Origin: an uncultured Lachnospiraceae bacterium
GTDB taxonomy: Bacteria; Bacillota; Clostridia; Lachnospirales; Lachnospiraceae
Reading direction: 5' to 3'
NCBI GenBank assembly: GCA_910585895.1
Contig: CAJUHY010000073.1
Location: 1 to 10,852 of the forward strand
Length of the DNA stretch: 10,852 nt
In this document: positions 1-6,982 of the stretch, piece after piece
Layout of the letters: every line of letters starts with the position of its first letter
Position numbering within the stretch: position 1 is the stretch's first letter
Made by a program: the position numbers and the translations under genes
Notes under the pieces: generated by a model
The model's input: the letters and a program-made list of their open reading frames with translations, nothing else
Database searches by the model: none
Told to the model about the DNA's origin: nothing

Positions 1-57
1 AAGGCATGATTTGGTGAGAATCCAAAACCGACAGTATAGTCTGGATGGGAGAAGAAG
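1..57 (+). promoter_or_regulatory. FMN riboswitch (RFN element), 3' part only
   Basis: The first bases match the conserved 3' half of the RFN element: the block reading GATTTGGTGAGAATCC, then AAAACCGACAGTATAGTC, then TGGATGGGAGAAGA. RFN elements bind FMN in the nascent mRNA and shut down riboflavin synthesis or uptake genes. The 5' half (first strand of the closing helix and the first hairpins) lies upstream of the window, so the aptamer is truncated here by the window edge, not by mutation as far as can be seen. It is followed about 30 bases later by an intrinsic terminator and then by five riboflavin genes, so transcription attenuation by FMN is the likely mechanism. The promoter is outside the window. 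Confidence 0.95.
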
Positions 58-88
58 CTTATTTGTACAGGTGTAATGGATGTATAAG

Positions 89-122
89 AGCCCTGAATCT
101 ATGAAGATTCAGGGCTTTTTCT
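89..122 (+). terminator. Rho-independent terminator of the FMN riboswitch
   Basis: A perfect 12-bp stem (89-100 paired with 105-116; AGCCCTGAATCT against AGATTCAGGGCT) closes a 4-base ATGA loop and runs into a T tract (116-120). It lies between the RFN aptamer and ribU, the standard place for the expression platform. Inference: FMN binding allows this hairpin to form and stops transcription before ribU; without FMN an alternative pairing would prevent it. I did not resolve the exact antiterminator strand. The leader continues about 90 bases from here to the ribU start without any other clear structure. Confidence 0.93.
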
Positions 123-210
123 GTGAGAGAGGTTTTGCAGCGCCCAAATATCTGCCGGACAGAACAATAGAAAATGCGAACTCGCGTGATAAGAAAGGGG
201 TTTTCTGACC

Positions 211-825
211 ATGGAGACCGTAACGAAATCAACGAAAAACCAAGCAAATGTATGGAAGATGACGATGACAGCTATGTTATCTGCAATTGCATTTGTCTTA
301 ATGTTTTTGGAATTTTCCGTACCTGTAATGCCGCCGTTTATCAAAATGGATTTGTCTGATTTGCCAGAACTGATAGGAGCTTTTGCCATGGGGCCTGTGA
401 GTGGCGTGGCGATTTGTCTGATTAAGAATCTTCTGCATCTGTTCCTGTCGACCACGGGAGGGGTGGGGGAATTATCCAACTTTTTGCTCGGTGTATGTTT
501 TGTGCTGCCAGCGGGCTTGGTTTACCGAAAATGGAAAGGCAGGAAGAGTGCGGTTCTTGGGGCGTTGCTCGGGGCAATTCTGATGGCGGTGGTGAGTATC
601 ATTTCAAACTATTATATCGTCTATCCATTTTATTATAATTTTATGAGCAAGGACGCTATCTTGTCGGCATATCAGGCAATCTTGCCGGGAGTCGATAGCA
701 TCCTGCAATGCCTGATTGTTTTCAATACCCCATTTACGCTGGTGAAAGGATTATTCAGCGTAGTGATTACAGTCTTGATATATAAACATATTTCGCCGTT
801 TTTAAAGGGAATCAACCGGAATTGA
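211..825 (+). CDS. ribU: Riboflavin transporter, ECF S component (RibU)
   Basis: A 204-residue, strongly hydrophobic protein that binds riboflavin in the cytoplasmic membrane and works with a shared ECF energising module (EcfT plus two ATPases, not in this window). About six hydrophobic segments are visible, near residues 17-40, 54-72, 88-106, 113-135, 160-173 and 177-194. The family hallmark around residues 44-62 (FIKMDLSDLPELIGAFAMGP) and the following KNLLHLFL and GELSNFL blocks (72-93) are typical of RibU. The start at 211 is supported by an AAAGGGG ribosome site about 10 bases upstream; the first 16 residues are hydrophilic, and ATG codons further in lack better sites. It is first in the riboflavin operon, behind the FMN riboswitch, so uptake and synthesis appear to be co-regulated. 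Family length is about 190-210 residues, so it looks intact. Confidence 0.93.
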   Translation: METVTKSTKNQANVWKMTMTAMLSAIAFVLMFLEFSVPVMPPFIKMDLSDLPELIGAFAMGPVSGVAICLIKNLLHLFLSTTGGVGELSNFLLGVCFVLPAGLVYRKWKGRKSAVLGALLGAILMAVVSIISNYYIVYPFYYNFMSKDAILSAYQAILPGVDSILQCLIVFNTPFTLVKGLFSVVITVLIYKHISPFLKGINRN

Positions 826-858
826 ACATAAGATTTCATAAGGGAAAGGAATGAGCAG

Positions 859-2073
859 ATGGAAGGATGTTTTCAAACGCCTGAGGATTATATGCGCATG
901 GTCCTTACGTTGGCAAGGCAGGGGGAAGGGCAGGTATCGCCGAATCCCATGGTAGGCTGCGTGGTGGTGAAAGATGGCAGAATAATTGCCCAGGGTTATC
1001 ACGAAAAATACGGTGGGTTTCATGCGGAGCGCAATGCGCTGCTGCATTGTCAGGAGAATCCGGAAGGGGCGGAGCTCTATGTGAATTTAGAGCCTTGCTG
1101 CCATCATGGCAAGACCCCGCCCTGTACCGACATCATTCTGGAGAAAAAAATCACAAAAGTGTATGTGGGCTGTTTGGATTCTAACCCCAAGGTAGCGGGA
1201 ATGGGTGTCCGTATCTTGCAGGAACATGGCGTAGAGGTGGAAGTGGGCATCCTCGAGGAGGAATGCAGGACATTGAACGAGGTCTTTTTTCACTATATGG
1301 AGGAAAAACTACCCTTTGTGACAATGAAATATGCTATGACACTGGATGGGAAGATTGCCTGCGAATCAGGCGATTCCCGCTGGGTATCCGGTGCAGAATC
1401 AAGGGATTATGTGCAATGTCTGCGCAACCGATACCGGGGGATTATGGTTGGCATTGGCACGGTACAGATGGATGACCCAATGCTCAATTGCAGGATGGCT
1501 GGGGGCAGAAATCCGGTACGTATCCTCTGCGATGCGAGGCTTCGCATTCCCCTCGACAGCCAAATTGTAAGGACGGCTGGTGAGATAGAGACAATCGTAG
1601 CCTGGAATGCCCAGGCAGCAGAAGCATTTCGTGCTGCAAGCAGCAGTGGAGAGGGAAGCTGTTCACAAAATGTGGGAACAGGGGAATGTGCCAAGACGGT
1701 GGGAGAAACCGTAGAATACCTAAGGGATAAAGGCATTACTTTACTGGAAATCCCTTTAAAGAGGGAACAACCAGGTTCCAAACCGTTAAGCCCTGAGCTG
1801 GATTTGCAGCAGTTATTGCAGCAGCTTGGCGGGCGCGGCATTGACAGTATCCTGCTGGAAGGAGGGGGTACCCTCAACGCTTCCATGCTGCAGGAGCGGC
1901 TGGTTCAGAGAGTCTATGCATTTGCGGCGCCCAAACTGGTGGCAGGTGCAAATGCCAAATCACCGGTAGAGGGAACTGGCGTCCAGCAGATGAAAGATGC
2001 GGTGGAACTGGATGATGTGGAAATTTCACGCATGGGAAAGGACATCTGTATCACAGGTATAATCAAGAGATAG
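859..2073 (+). CDS. ribD: Bifunctional pyrimidine deaminase/reductase RibD
   Basis: This enzyme catalyses steps two and three of riboflavin synthesis: it deaminates the diaminopyrimidine product of GTP cyclohydrolase II, then reduces its ribose side chain using NADPH. The N-terminal deaminase domain (about 1-147) has the zinc site H55-A-E57 and the PCCHHGKTPPC motif, giving ligands C80 and C89 with E57 as the catalytic acid. The C-terminal reductase domain (about 150-404) shows KYAMTLDGKIA (157-167), GIGTVQMDDP (198-207) and LLEGGGTLN (332-340). At 404 residues it is longer than the common 360-370; the excess seems to lie at residues 255-290, a Ser/Gly/Thr-rich stretch between reductase strands. 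A ribosome site (AAAGGA, 8 bases upstream) supports the start. It lies 33 bases after ribU and 29 before ribE in the same operon. Confidence 0.97.
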   Translation: MEGCFQTPEDYMRMVLTLARQGEGQVSPNPMVGCVVVKDGRIIAQGYHEKYGGFHAERNALLHCQENPEGAELYVNLEPCCHHGKTPPCTDIILEKKITKVYVGCLDSNPKVAGMGVRILQEHGVEVEVGILEEECRTLNEVFFHYMEEKLPFVTMKYAMTLDGKIACESGDSRWVSGAESRDYVQCLRNRYRGIMVGIGTVQMDDPMLNCRMAGGRNPVRILCDARLRIPLDSQIVRTAGEIETIVAWNAQAAEAFRAASSSGEGSCSQNVGTGECAKTVGETVEYLRDKGITLLEIPLKREQPGSKPLSPELDLQQLLQQLGGRGIDSILLEGGGTLNASMLQERLVQRVYAFAAPKLVAGANAKSPVEGTGVQQMKDAVELDDVEISRMGKDICITGIIKR

Positions 2074-2102
2074 ATAATTGTGAAAATCAGAAAGGAGAGA
2101 CC

Positions 2103-2750
2103 ATGTTTACGGGAATTATCGAAGAGACAGGGACGCTCTGTGAAATTAAAAAAGGCGCTCTGTCGGCACAGGTAAAAATTCGCTGCCACAAAGTGCTGGA
2201 AGGGACGAAGATAGGAGACAGCATTGCCGTCAATGGCATCTGCCTGACCGTGACTTCCATGGCAAAAGACAGTTTTACGGCAGATGTGATGGCGGAGACC
2301 ATGCGCCGCAGCAGCCTCTCGCAGATTGACGTGCCTGGGGCGGTGAATTTGGAACGGGCTATGGCAGCGGACGGCAGATTTGGAGGGCATATTGTCTCCG
2401 GGCATATTGACGGCTGCGGGCGGATTACCGATATCCGACAGGAAGAAAATGCAGTCTGGTATACGGTAGAAGCGGAGGAGAACTTGCTTCGCTATATTGT
2501 GGAGAAAGGCTCCGTGGCGTTGGATGGAATCAGTCTTACCGTGGCAAATACTGCGGCGCGGAATTTTCAGGTATCAGTAATTCCGCATACCAGGCAGGAG
2601 ACGTCATTGACCGAGCGAAAAATCGGCAGTATTGTCAACATAGAATGCGACATTGTTGGGAAATATATAGAAAAATTTATGACAATCCGCGAACAGCAGG
2701 AGCCGAGCAGGATAAGTGAGAAATTTCTGCAGGAACATGGATTTTGCTGA
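2103..2750 (+). CDS. ribE: Riboflavin synthase, alpha subunit
   Basis: Catalyses the last step, dismutation of two 6,7-dimethyl-8-ribityllumazine molecules into riboflavin and the diaminopyrimidine. The protein has the expected internal duplication. Repeat 1 starts MFTGIIEETG with GDSIAVNGICLTV (38-50) and GRFGGHIVSGHID (91-103). Repeat 2 has GSVALDGISLTV (136-147) and VIPHT (159-163). C47 in the NGICLTV motif is the counterpart of the catalytic-region cysteine of other riboflavin synthases. Length 215 is normal for the family (about 200-220). The start is fixed by AAAGGAGAGA ending two bases before the ATG. The symbol ribE follows Bacillus/general usage; E. coli calls it ribC. It is third in the riboflavin operon. 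Confidence 0.97.
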   Translation: MFTGIIEETGTLCEIKKGALSAQVKIRCHKVLEGTKIGDSIAVNGICLTVTSMAKDSFTADVMAETMRRSSLSQIDVPGAVNLERAMAADGRFGGHIVSGHIDGCGRITDIRQEENAVWYTVEAEENLLRYIVEKGSVALDGISLTVANTAARNFQVSVIPHTRQETSLTERKIGSIVNIECDIVGKYIEKFMTIREQQEPSRISEKFLQEHGFC

Positions 2751-2804
2751 CAGATAAATAAAATGTGAGAGTACAAAATTTTAAATGAGGAAGGAAGTGC
2801 AAAA

Positions 2805-4007
2805 ATGAGCAAGAAAATTGACACGGTGGAGCAGGCGTTAGAGGATATCCGCCGGGGGAAGATTGTGATGGTGATTGATGACCCGGACAGGGAAAACGAA
2901 GGGGACTTTATCTGTGCGGCGCAGTTTGCAACCCCAGAGAACATCAATTTTATGGCAACCCATGGAAAAGGCTTAATCTGTATGCCTATGAGCAGGGAAC
3001 TCTGCCAGCAGCTTGGGTTAAAACAGATGGTGGAGCAAAACACAGACAATCATCAGACGGCGTTTACAGTATCAATTGACGGCATTGATACAGATACCGG
3101 GATTTCAGCGTTTGAGCGTTCCCAGACCGCACTTTTGGCGGTGAAGGATGGCGCGCGGCCAGAGGATTTCCGAAAACCTGGGCATATGTTTCCGTTAGAA
3201 GCAAGGGAGGGCGGCGTCCTAAAACGCACCGGGCACACGGAGGCGACTGTGGATTTGGCGCAGCTTGCCGGATTAAAGCCCTGCGGACTTTGCTGTGAGA
3301 TTATGCGGGAAGATGGGACGATGATGCGCACCACAGAATTGTTGGAACTGGCAGCCAGGTTTGAGATGACGGTGATAACCGTGGCGGATTTGGTGCGTTA
3401 CCGCATGGATATGGACAGCCTGGTGCAGCGGGAAGCACATGCGAAAATGCCAACCAGGTATGGCGAATTTGAAATTTACGGCTATGTCAATAAATTGAAT
3501 GGCGAACATCATGTTGCGCTGACTATGGGGGATGTCGCAGATGGCAAGCCAGTGCTGTGCCGTGTGCATTCCGAATGCCTTACCGGGGACGTCTTTGGTT
3601 CCGGACGCTGCGACTGTGGGGAACAGCTTGATGCGGCGATGAAAGCCATTGCCGAGGAGGGGAGGGGAATTCTTCTCTATATGCGCCAGGAAGGGCGCGG
3701 TATCGGTCTGATTAACAAGCTGAAAGCCTATGAGCTGCAGGAACAGGGATTTGATACGGTGGAAGCAAATGTCAAATTAGGCTTTGCGCCGGACCTCAGG
3801 GATTACGGCATCGGAGCCCAGATTCTCCATGATTTGGGCGCAGAGAAACTGCGTCTGCTGACGAACAATCCCAAGAAAATCACCGGACTGTCTGGATATG
3901 GGATTTCCATTGAGGAGCGGGTGCCAATCCAGATGCCGGCGAAGAAGACAGATGTATTTTATTTAAAGACCAAACAGAGCAAAATGCAACATATGACTAA
4001 TTATTAA
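2805..4007 (+). CDS. ribBA: Bifunctional DHBP synthase / GTP cyclohydrolase II (RibBA)
   Basis: A fused enzyme feeding both branches of riboflavin synthesis. The N-terminal half (about 1-200) makes 3,4-dihydroxy-2-butanone-4-phosphate from ribulose-5-phosphate. The C-terminal half (about 205-400) opens the GTP ring. DHBP synthase signatures are DDPDRENEGDF (25-35) and RTGHTEATVDLA (141-152). GTP cyclohydrolase II signatures are the zinc cysteines C258, C269 and C271 in HSECLTGDVFGSGRCDCG, then YMRQEGRGIGL (292-302), LRDYGIGAQIL (331-341) and TNNPKKI (353-359). All key residues are present in both halves, so both activities are likely retained. Length 400 is normal for RibBA. The ribosome site GAGGAAGGA sits about 9 bases upstream of the ATG. 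The 54-base gap from ribE has no terminator. Confidence 0.97.
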   Translation: MSKKIDTVEQALEDIRRGKIVMVIDDPDRENEGDFICAAQFATPENINFMATHGKGLICMPMSRELCQQLGLKQMVEQNTDNHQTAFTVSIDGIDTDTGISAFERSQTALLAVKDGARPEDFRKPGHMFPLEAREGGVLKRTGHTEATVDLAQLAGLKPCGLCCEIMREDGTMMRTTELLELAARFEMTVITVADLVRYRMDMDSLVQREAHAKMPTRYGEFEIYGYVNKLNGEHHVALTMGDVADGKPVLCRVHSECLTGDVFGSGRCDCGEQLDAAMKAIAEEGRGILLYMRQEGRGIGLINKLKAYELQEQGFDTVEANVKLGFAPDLRDYGIGAQILHDLGAEKLRLLTNNPKKITGLSGYGISIEERVPIQMPAKKTDVFYLKTKQSKMQHMTNY

Positions 4008-4081
4008 CACAGAATAAGAAATATGGCAGGAACAATTATTGAAGCAGCCTAATATGGCAGTTTATCAAAAGGAGGACAAAG

Positions 4082-4549
4082 ATGAGAGTATTAGAAGGAA
4101 ATGTTGTAGCAGATAAAATAACCATAGGTATTGTAGCAGCCAGATTTAATGAATTTATTGTATCGAAACTGGTAGGCGGTGCAGAGGACGCTCTGCTGCG
4201 TCACGGCGTGTCTGATGAGGATATCACGCTTGCCTGGGTTCCTGGGGCATTTGAAATCCCTCTGGCTGCCCAGAAAATGGCTGAGAGCGGTAAGTATGAC
4301 GCTGTAATCTGTCTGGGCACGGTGATAAAAGGAGCTACCAGCCATTACGATTATGTATGTGCTGAGGTCAGCAAGGGAGTAGCTGCCGTAGGGCTGAAGA
4401 CGGAGATTCCGGTAATATTCGGCGTGGTGACCACGGACAATATCGAACAGGCGATTGAGCGCGCTGGGACTAAGGCAGGCAATAAAGGCTACGATGCAGC
4501 CTGCACAGCAATTGAGATGGTCAATCTTTTCCGCAAAATTGAGAATTAA
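4082..4549 (+). CDS. ribH: 6,7-dimethyl-8-ribityllumazine synthase
   Basis: Condenses 5-amino-6-ribitylaminouracil with 3,4-dihydroxy-2-butanone-4-phosphate to lumazine, the substrate of RibE; family members assemble into pentamers or 60-mer shells. The 155-residue protein shows all signatures: ARFNEFI (20-26, substrate ring stacking at F22), WVPGAFEIP (52-60), GTVIKGATSHYDYV (79-92) with the catalytic H88, and FGVVTTDN (113-120) followed by R127, the phosphate-binding arginine position in the Bacillus enzyme. A near-perfect AAGGAGG site (4069-4075), 6 bases before the ATG, suggests strong translation. The 74-base gap from ribBA holds two copies of the 10-mer AATATGGCAG (4020-4029 and 4051-4060) and no terminator. 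It is the last gene of the riboflavin operon; no convincing terminator follows. Confidence 0.97.
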   Translation: MRVLEGNVVADKITIGIVAARFNEFIVSKLVGGAEDALLRHGVSDEDITLAWVPGAFEIPLAAQKMAESGKYDAVICLGTVIKGATSHYDYVCAEVSKGVAAVGLKTEIPVIFGVVTTDNIEQAIERAGTKAGNKGYDAACTAIEMVNLFRKIEN

Positions 4550-4572
4550 AGTGTTATCTGATTAAAAATAAC

Positions 4573-4601
4573 TTGAGATAAACGCCCAAAAAGAGTATAA
4601 T
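4573..4601 (+). promoter_or_regulatory. Sigma-A type promoter for the YcxB-like/tsaE/tsaB/rimI unit
   Basis: TTGAGA (4573-4578) and a perfect TATAAT (4596-4601) are separated by 17 bases, a near-consensus housekeeping promoter. It sits 27 bases upstream of the next start codon, with the ribosome site in between, so the predicted transcript begins near 4608. This gives the second gene group expression independent of the FMN riboswitch, although read-through from ribH is possible because I see no strong terminator between them. Confidence 0.72.
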
Positions 4602-4627
4602 GTCCGCGTAGGAAAGGAGCACGTAAA

Positions 4628-5140
4628 ATGTCGGCAGAATTTGAAGTAACAATTACAGATAAAGATATGTTTCGCTTTAACCTTTACCACGCATACCATG
4701 GATTTCAGGGCATTATCGCTACACTTGTGGGCATTTGGGTGTTTGTCATGGCGGGGCTGACTTTCGGTAAGGTAAATCTGATGTACACAATTATCTACAT
4801 TATGTTGGGGATTCTTTTCCTTATATATGTGCCGGGTAATCTCTATCTGCGTTCCAAGAAACAGATTTCATCTTCGGATGTCCTGAAAAATGCGCTGCAG
4901 TATAAGATTGATGATGCTGGTGTGCATGTTTCTCAGGGGGAGCAGTCGGCAGATTTACAGTGGAATCAGATATATAAGATGGTTTCCACTAAGAACCAGC
5001 TCTTAATTTACAGCAGCCGTTTAAATGCCTATATCATTCCTAAAGAAGCAATCCGGGAGCATTATCAGACTATTCTGGGACTTGCCATCAATCATCTGGA
5101 AGGGTATAGGATTAAGATGAATCCATTTAACGTAGAATAA
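4628..5140 (+). CDS. YcxB-like membrane protein, function unknown
   Basis: A 170-residue protein with a short N-terminal cytosolic part, two closely spaced hydrophobic helices (about 28-45 and 50-70), a basic turn (RSKK, 75-78) and a soluble C-terminal domain (about 85-165). The overall layout and the C-terminal block with YKIDDAGVHVSQG (92-104) and ADLQWNQIYKMV (108-119) resemble the YcxB-like family of Gram-positive bacteria, whose function is not established. It is preceded by its own promoter and an AAAGGAG site 8 bases before the ATG. Its TAA stop ends immediately before the tsaE ribosome site, so it is probably co-transcribed with tsaE and tsaB. Family assignment is from pattern recognition only. 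Confidence 0.8.
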   Translation: MSAEFEVTITDKDMFRFNLYHAYHGFQGIIATLVGIWVFVMAGLTFGKVNLMYTIIYIMLGILFLIYVPGNLYLRSKKQISSSDVLKNALQYKIDDAGVHVSQGEQSADLQWNQIYKMVSTKNQLLIYSSRLNAYIIPKEAIREHYQTILGLAINHLEGYRIKMNPFNVE

Positions 5141-5151
5141 TGGAGGAATGT

Positions 5152-5598
5152 ATGAAGACGATAGAGACTTTTTCGCCGGAGGAGACATTTCGGCTGGGAG
5201 AGACGCTGGGAGAGCAGGCAAGGCCCGGAGAGGTTTATACCCTGATTGGCGATTTGGGGGTGGGCAAGACGGTGCTGACCCAGGGAATTGCCAAAGGGCT
5301 TTTGATTGAAGAGCCAATCAGCAGCCCTACCTTTACCATTGTGCAGGTCTACGAGGAGGGCAGAATGCCCTTTTACCATTTTGATGTCTATCGCATTGGC
5401 GATTTGGAAGAGATGGAAGAGATTGGCTATGAGGATTATTTCTATGGCCAGGGGCTTACAATGATTGAATGGGCAAATCGGATTCAGGAAATATTGCCGG
5501 AGCGTTATCTGGAGATTTGCATAGAGAAAGATCTGGAAAAAGGTTTTGACTACCGCAGGATTACCATCAGGGAATCCAAAGGAGAGGATGATAAATGA
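5152..5598 (+). CDS. tsaE: tRNA t6A threonylcarbamoyl transferase complex ATPase TsaE
   Basis: A P-loop ATPase that supports the TsaB-TsaD complex in making N6-threonylcarbamoyladenosine at A37 of ANN-decoding tRNAs. From the chosen start (148 residues) the Walker A motif GDLGVGKT lies at 33-40. It is followed by SSPTFTIVQVY (57-67), HFDVYRIGD (76-84) and IEWANRI (105-111), all family hallmarks. An ATG at 5140 overlaps the upstream stop codon (TAATG) but has no ribosome site. The ATG at 5152 has GGAGG at 5142-5146, so it is preferred; this trims four residues (MEEC). Length matches the usual 140-158. The gene overlaps tsaB by an ATGA junction, which suggests translational coupling. Confidence 0.95.
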   Translation: MKTIETFSPEETFRLGETLGEQARPGEVYTLIGDLGVGKTVLTQGIAKGLLIEEPISSPTFTIVQVYEEGRMPFYHFDVYRIGDLEEMEEIGYEDYFYGQGLTMIEWANRIQEILPERYLEICIEKDLEKGFDYRRITIRESKGEDDK

Positions 5599-6302
5599 AA
5601 ATATTAGGACTTGACAGTTCCGGTTTGGTAGCAAGCGTAGCCGTGGCGGAGGAAGGAAATCTGCTTGCGGAGTATACCGTAAATTATAAAAAGACACACT
5701 CCCAGACGCTGCTGCCCATGTTGGATGAACTTGTAAAGATGATTGAGCTGGATTTGCATACAATAGATGCTATTGCGATTGCCACGGGTCCCGGCTCTTT
5801 TACCGGGCTGCGTATCGGTTCCGCAACTGCCAAAGGGTTAGGGTTTGCACTGGGTAAGCCCTTGGTTGAGATTCCAACGGTAGATGGGCTGGCTTATAAT
5901 CTGTGGGGCAGCAGCGATGTGGTATGTCCGTTGATGGATGCCAGGAGGAACCAGACTTATACCGGACTGTACGAGTTTGTAGATGGAAAGATGCAGGTGA
6001 TAAGGCAGCAATGTGCAGTTGGCATTGATGAGATTATTGCAAATATCAATCAGCTGGACCGTTCCGTTATATTTTTAGGCGATGGAGTTCCGGTTTTTAA
6101 TGATTATATTCAGGAAAATTGTAAAGTTCCGTTTTCCTTTGCCCCGGCACATATGAATAAACAGCGCGGGGCAGCGGTGGCAGCATTGGCATTTCTCTAC
6201 GTTGAGGAGGGAAAAGTCCAGACAGCGGCGGGGCACAGACCGGATTATCTGCGTCTGTCTCAGGCAGAGCGCGAACGTCTGGCACAGGAACAGCAGTCGT
6301 AA
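5595..6302 (+). CDS. tsaB: tRNA t6A complex dimerisation protein TsaB
   Basis: A Kae1/Gcp-like ASKHA-fold protein that pairs with TsaD and TsaE in t6A synthesis; it is a scaffold and lacks the catalytic metal site. Visible signatures are MKILGLDSSG (1-10), THSQTLLPMLDELV (34-47), GPGSFTGLRIG (65-75), PLMDARRNQ (112-120) and a C-terminal HRPDYLRLSQAERERL. The HxxxH metal motif of TsaD is absent, as expected for TsaB. Length 235 is normal. It starts inside the tsaE stop (ATGA overlap). Its stop codon (6300-6302) lies inside the first copy of a 38-bp tandem duplication that does not alter the protein. Confidence 0.95.
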   Translation: MKILGLDSSGLVASVAVAEEGNLLAEYTVNYKKTHSQTLLPMLDELVKMIELDLHTIDAIAIATGPGSFTGLRIGSATAKGLGFALGKPLVEIPTVDGLAYNLWGSSDVVCPLMDARRNQTYTGLYEFVDGKMQVIRQQCAVGIDEIIANINQLDRSVIFLGDGVPVFNDYIQENCKVPFSFAPAHMNKQRGAAVAALAFLYVEEGKVQTAAGHRPDYLRLSQAERERLAQEQQS

Positions 6303-6361
6303 AATATTGAGAACATCTGCAGCAGGAACAGCAGTCGTAAAATATTAAGAATATCTGCAGC
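6285..6361 (+). repeat. Tandem duplication of a 38-bp unit at the tsaB-rimI junction
   Basis: Two head-to-tail copies with a 38-base period occupy about 6285-6322 and 6323-6360. They differ at only two positions (TTGAGAACATC versus TTAAGAATATC). Each copy contains AGGAACAGCAGTCGTAAAA and ends in CTGCAGC. The first copy encodes the last TsaB residues and its stop; the second lies wholly in the gap before rimI. This looks like a recent local duplication by slippage or unequal recombination. A third, degenerate start follows (AAGAATATAATATG), too weak to count. Confidence 0.9.
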
Positions 6362-6385
6362 AAGAATATAATATGGGGAGGATTT

Positions 6386-6829
6386 ATGTCAGAACAACTT
6401 TATTTCCGACATATGCAAGAGGGCGATATCCCAGCTGTAACAGCGATAGAGCAGGCAGTTTTTTCACGTCCATGGACGGAACAATCGTTTGTGCAGGCCC
6501 TGCAGCAGGATACGCTGTTTGTGGTAGTGCTGAAAGATAATACTATTATAGGTTACTGCGGTATGTACTGTTCTTTTGAGGAGGGGGAGATTACCAATGT
6601 GGCTGTTATGCCGAAAGAACAGGGACGGGGCACGGGCAGGCAGATGATGGGGTATTTTCTGGGACAGGCGCAGGATAAAGGGATTTCCCGAATATTTTTA
6701 GAGGTGCGCACAAGCAACAAAAATGCCATTCATTTATATGAGGGACTGGGATTTCGCAACTGCGGCATCCGCAGGAATTTTTATGAGAATCCCCGGGAGG
6801 ATGGTATGGTGATGGCGCTAGTGTACTGA
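6386..6829 (+). CDS. rimI: Ribosomal-protein-alanine N-acetyltransferase (RimI-type GNAT)
   Basis: A 147-residue GNAT acetyltransferase that, by family, transfers acetyl from acetyl-CoA to N-terminal alanine of ribosomal protein S18 or related targets. The acetyl-CoA loop QGRGTG is at 79-84 after ITNVAVMP (69-76). FLEVRTSNKNAIHLYEGLGF (104-123) contains the expected E106, N113 and Y118, and RRNFYENPREDGMVM (129-143) is typical of RimI. GGGGAGG lies directly upstream of the ATG. tsaE-tsaB-rimI is a common order in Firmicutes. The final residues V146-Y147 and the TGA stop are encoded by the left end of a palindromic element starting at 6821, so the native C-terminus was probably slightly different; the catalytic fold is complete. 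Confidence 0.93.
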   Translation: MSEQLYFRHMQEGDIPAVTAIEQAVFSRPWTEQSFVQALQQDTLFVVVLKDNTIIGYCGMYCSFEEGEITNVAVMPKEQGRGTGRQMMGYFLGQAQDKGISRIFLEVRTSNKNAIHLYEGLGFRNCGIRRNFYENPREDGMVMALVY

Positions 6830-6980
6830 CACGTTTATATTCAGGTAAACCTCCTTGCCTGATTGCCCATCAGGCTGCGTTGTCATCAGTTGACGATGCC
6901 ACCGCATCGCCTCTTTCTTCCGCCTTGCTGATGAACAATCATTCTGTGGAGTTTCGCCAGATATAAATGTGTCAGCACAC
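6821..6980. mobile_element. 160-bp MITE-like palindromic element with TA target duplication
   Basis: The 20-bp ends (6821-6840 and 6961-6980) are inverted repeats matching at 18 of 20 positions, beginning GTGTACTGACAC and ending GTGTCAGCACAC. An inner pair is in register (6861-6873 with 6928-6940, 11 of 13 matched), and a central hairpin (6894-6899 with 6904-6909, CGATGC/GCATCG) lies near the symmetry centre. The element is flanked by TA on both sides (6819-6820, 6981-6982), as for elements moved by Tc1/mariner-IS630 type transposases. It has no coding capacity. It enters the 3' end of rimI and supplies its stop. The transposase family is inferred only from the TA flanks; a chromosomal structured RNA is a less likely alternative. 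Confidence 0.75.
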
Positions 6981-6982
6981 TA

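Noticed and set aside
1407..1886. Long reverse-strand open frame inside ribD
   Set aside because: It lies wholly antisense to a well-supported RibD gene, has no ribosome site or recognisable motif, and is a coding shadow.
4020..4060. Direct repeat of the 10-mer AATATGGCAG in the ribBA-ribH gap
   Set aside because: Only 10 bases, two copies, no inverted symmetry or known operator; likely chance in an AT-rich gap.
4555..4577. Possible terminator after ribH (GTTAT...ATAAC)
   Set aside because: Only a 5-bp AT-rich stem without a T tract; it also overlaps the -35 region of the next promoter.
5140..5151. tsaE start at the ATG overlapping the upstream stop
   Set aside because: No ribosome site precedes it; GGAGG lies between it and the ATG at 5152, which fits better.
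6345..6372. Possible promoter before rimI (TTAAGA, 16 bases, TATAAT)
   Set aside because: A transcript starting about 7 bases after this -10 would begin inside the rimI ribosome site, so it is unlikely to serve rimI.
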